From: an uncultured Algibacter sp.
GTDB lineage: Bacteria; Bacteroidota; Bacteroidia; Flavobacteriales; Flavobacteriaceae
Length of the DNA: 64,000 bases
Assembly: GCF_947487605.1 (NCBI RefSeq)
Contig: NZ_CANKXK010000002.1
Span: forward strand, 1 to 64,000
Direction: 5' to 3'
In this document: positions 63,244 through 64,000 of the stretch, piece after piece
Numbering within the stretch: the first letter of the stretch is position 1
Layout: every line of letters begins with the position of its first letter
The notes under the pieces: generated by a model
Databases searched by the model: none
Told to the model about the DNA's origin: nothing
The model's input: the letters and a program-made list of their open reading frames with translations, nothing else
Made by a program: the position numbers and the translations under genes

Positions 63244-64000
63244 ATGTTCCCATTAAGAAGAAACCGAAGATTAAGAACCAACGAAGCCATTCGCTCCCTA
63301 GTTCGCGAAACCATAATCACACCAAACGACTTTTTAGTACCACTTTTTGTAGTAGAAGGTAAAGGCATAAAAGATGAAATTCCATCGATGCCAAACTATT
63401 TTCGTTACAGTTTAGATTTACTAGAAAACGAGGTTAAGGAACTTTGGAAACTAGATTTAAAATCAGTATTACTTTTTGTAAAAGTACCAGATAATCTAAA
63501 AGACAATAAGGGTACTGAAGCCTTAAATCCAAATGGGCTCATGCAACGCGCTATTAAAACCGTTAAAAATGCATGTCCAGATATGTTAGTGATGACCGAT
63601 GTGGCATTAGACCCCTATTCGGCATACGGACACGATGGTATTATTGAAAACGGACAAATAATAAACGATGAAACAGCCGAAGTTTTAGCAGAAATGAGTA
63701 TATCTCATGCCGAAGCTGGTGCAGATTTTGTCGCACCTAGCGATATGATGGACGGACGCATTTTAACCATTCGTGAAGCTTTAGAAGATGAAGGGTTTAT
63801 CAATACAGGTATTATGAGTTATTCCGCAAAATATGCCTCAGCATTTTATGGCCCTTTTCGAGATGCTTTAGATTCTGCTCCTGTGGACATACAAGACATA
63901 CCAAAAGACAAAAAAACATACCAAATGGATTATGGCAACCGTTTTGAGGCTATTCGTGAAACCGAAATGGATATTGATGAAGGCGCCGATATCGTTATGG
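63244..64000 (+). CDS. hemB: Delta-aminolevulinic acid dehydratase (porphobilinogen synthase), partial
   Basis: The frame starts MFPLRRNRRLRTNEAIRSLV and runs open to the window end (252 codons of an expected ~325). The family pattern is clear: VPLFVVEGKG, DVALDPYSAYGHDG, SHAEAGADFVAPSDMMDGR and the Schiff-base Lys region MSYSAKYASAFYGPFRDA. It condenses two aminolevulinate molecules into porphobilinogen. The 3' end lies beyond the window. A palindrome stands between it and hemF. Confidence 0.95.
   Translation, partial: MFPLRRNRRLRTNEAIRSLVRETIITPNDFLVPLFVVEGKGIKDEIPSMPNYFRYSLDLLENEVKELWKLDLKSVLLFVKVPDNLKDNKGTEALNPNGLMQRAIKTVKNACPDMLVMTDVALDPYSAYGHDGIIENGQIINDETAEVLAEMSISHAEAGADFVAPSDMMDGRILTIREALEDEGFINTGIMSYSAKYASAFYGPFRDALDSAPVDIQDIPKDKKTYQMDYGNRFEAIRETEMDIDEGADIVM

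Overview
The window is low-GC DNA from a member of the Flavobacteriaceae (Bacteroidota). The support is: promoter -7 elements of the TAnnTTTG type in front of many genes and no Shine-Dalgarno dependence; a type IX secretion sorting domain; Bacteroidota-type genes such as the bacilliredoxin BrxA/B, a HemC-HemD fusion, PA0069-type radical SAM, and an anti-sigma/TonB-like protein beside an ECF sigma factor. Most of the window is ordinary chromosome with small accessory patches.

Layout. 1-3.3 kb: an integrase remnant, a seven-repeat T9SS cargo protein, a full tyrosine recombinase and tRNA-Asn, which looks like an old integration site. 3.3-14.2 kb: rseP, a SCO copper protein, then metal acquisition (feoA, feoB, a small FeoB-associated protein, an MntR/DtxR regulator with a palindromic operator candidate, and a Mn/Zn ABC transporter whose two permeases both carry a C-terminal winged helix). 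14.2-16.2 kb: a convergent Eco47II-like restriction-modification pair. 16.3-30.2 kb: yraN, a TlpA-like protein, mfd (with an in-frame palindromic repeat), TerB, a structured attenuator-like RNA, TPR, kinase and cysQ-like genes, a broken tex gene, ferritin and AhpD-like genes. 30.3-46.3 kb: envelope and stress genes, metG, an LD-carboxypeptidase, YceI beside a membrane-anchored regulator, an ECF sigma/anti-sigma pair, DksA-like and DnaJ/TerB proteins, and lipid genes. 46.4-53.1 kb: small proteins, an AraC regulator, tandem secreted paralogs, a radical SAM protein, a crotonase and a NtrY-like kinase. 53.2-64 kb: the heme locus (hemJ, hemH, an AraC regulator, hemA, hemCD, hemE, EI24, GNAT, hemF, hemB).

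The most striking feature is in the heme locus. A REP-associated tyrosine transposase (RAYT, HUH family) is fused in frame to coproporphyrinogen oxidase HemF (61712-63187). The junction is a perfect 33-bp palindrome translated as a linker. The same palindrome family occurs eight times in the window, six of them inside or next to the heme genes and two flanking the RAYT module. The usual HemF start position now reads ATC, so HemF may depend on the transposase start codon.

Other signals of repeat-driven gene change are a palindromic element translated inside mfd, a short repeat translated near the C-terminus of MetG, and several intergenic repeat families. The tex gene carries one frameshift and one nonsense codon. 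All functional calls are from reading the sequence; no searches were run.
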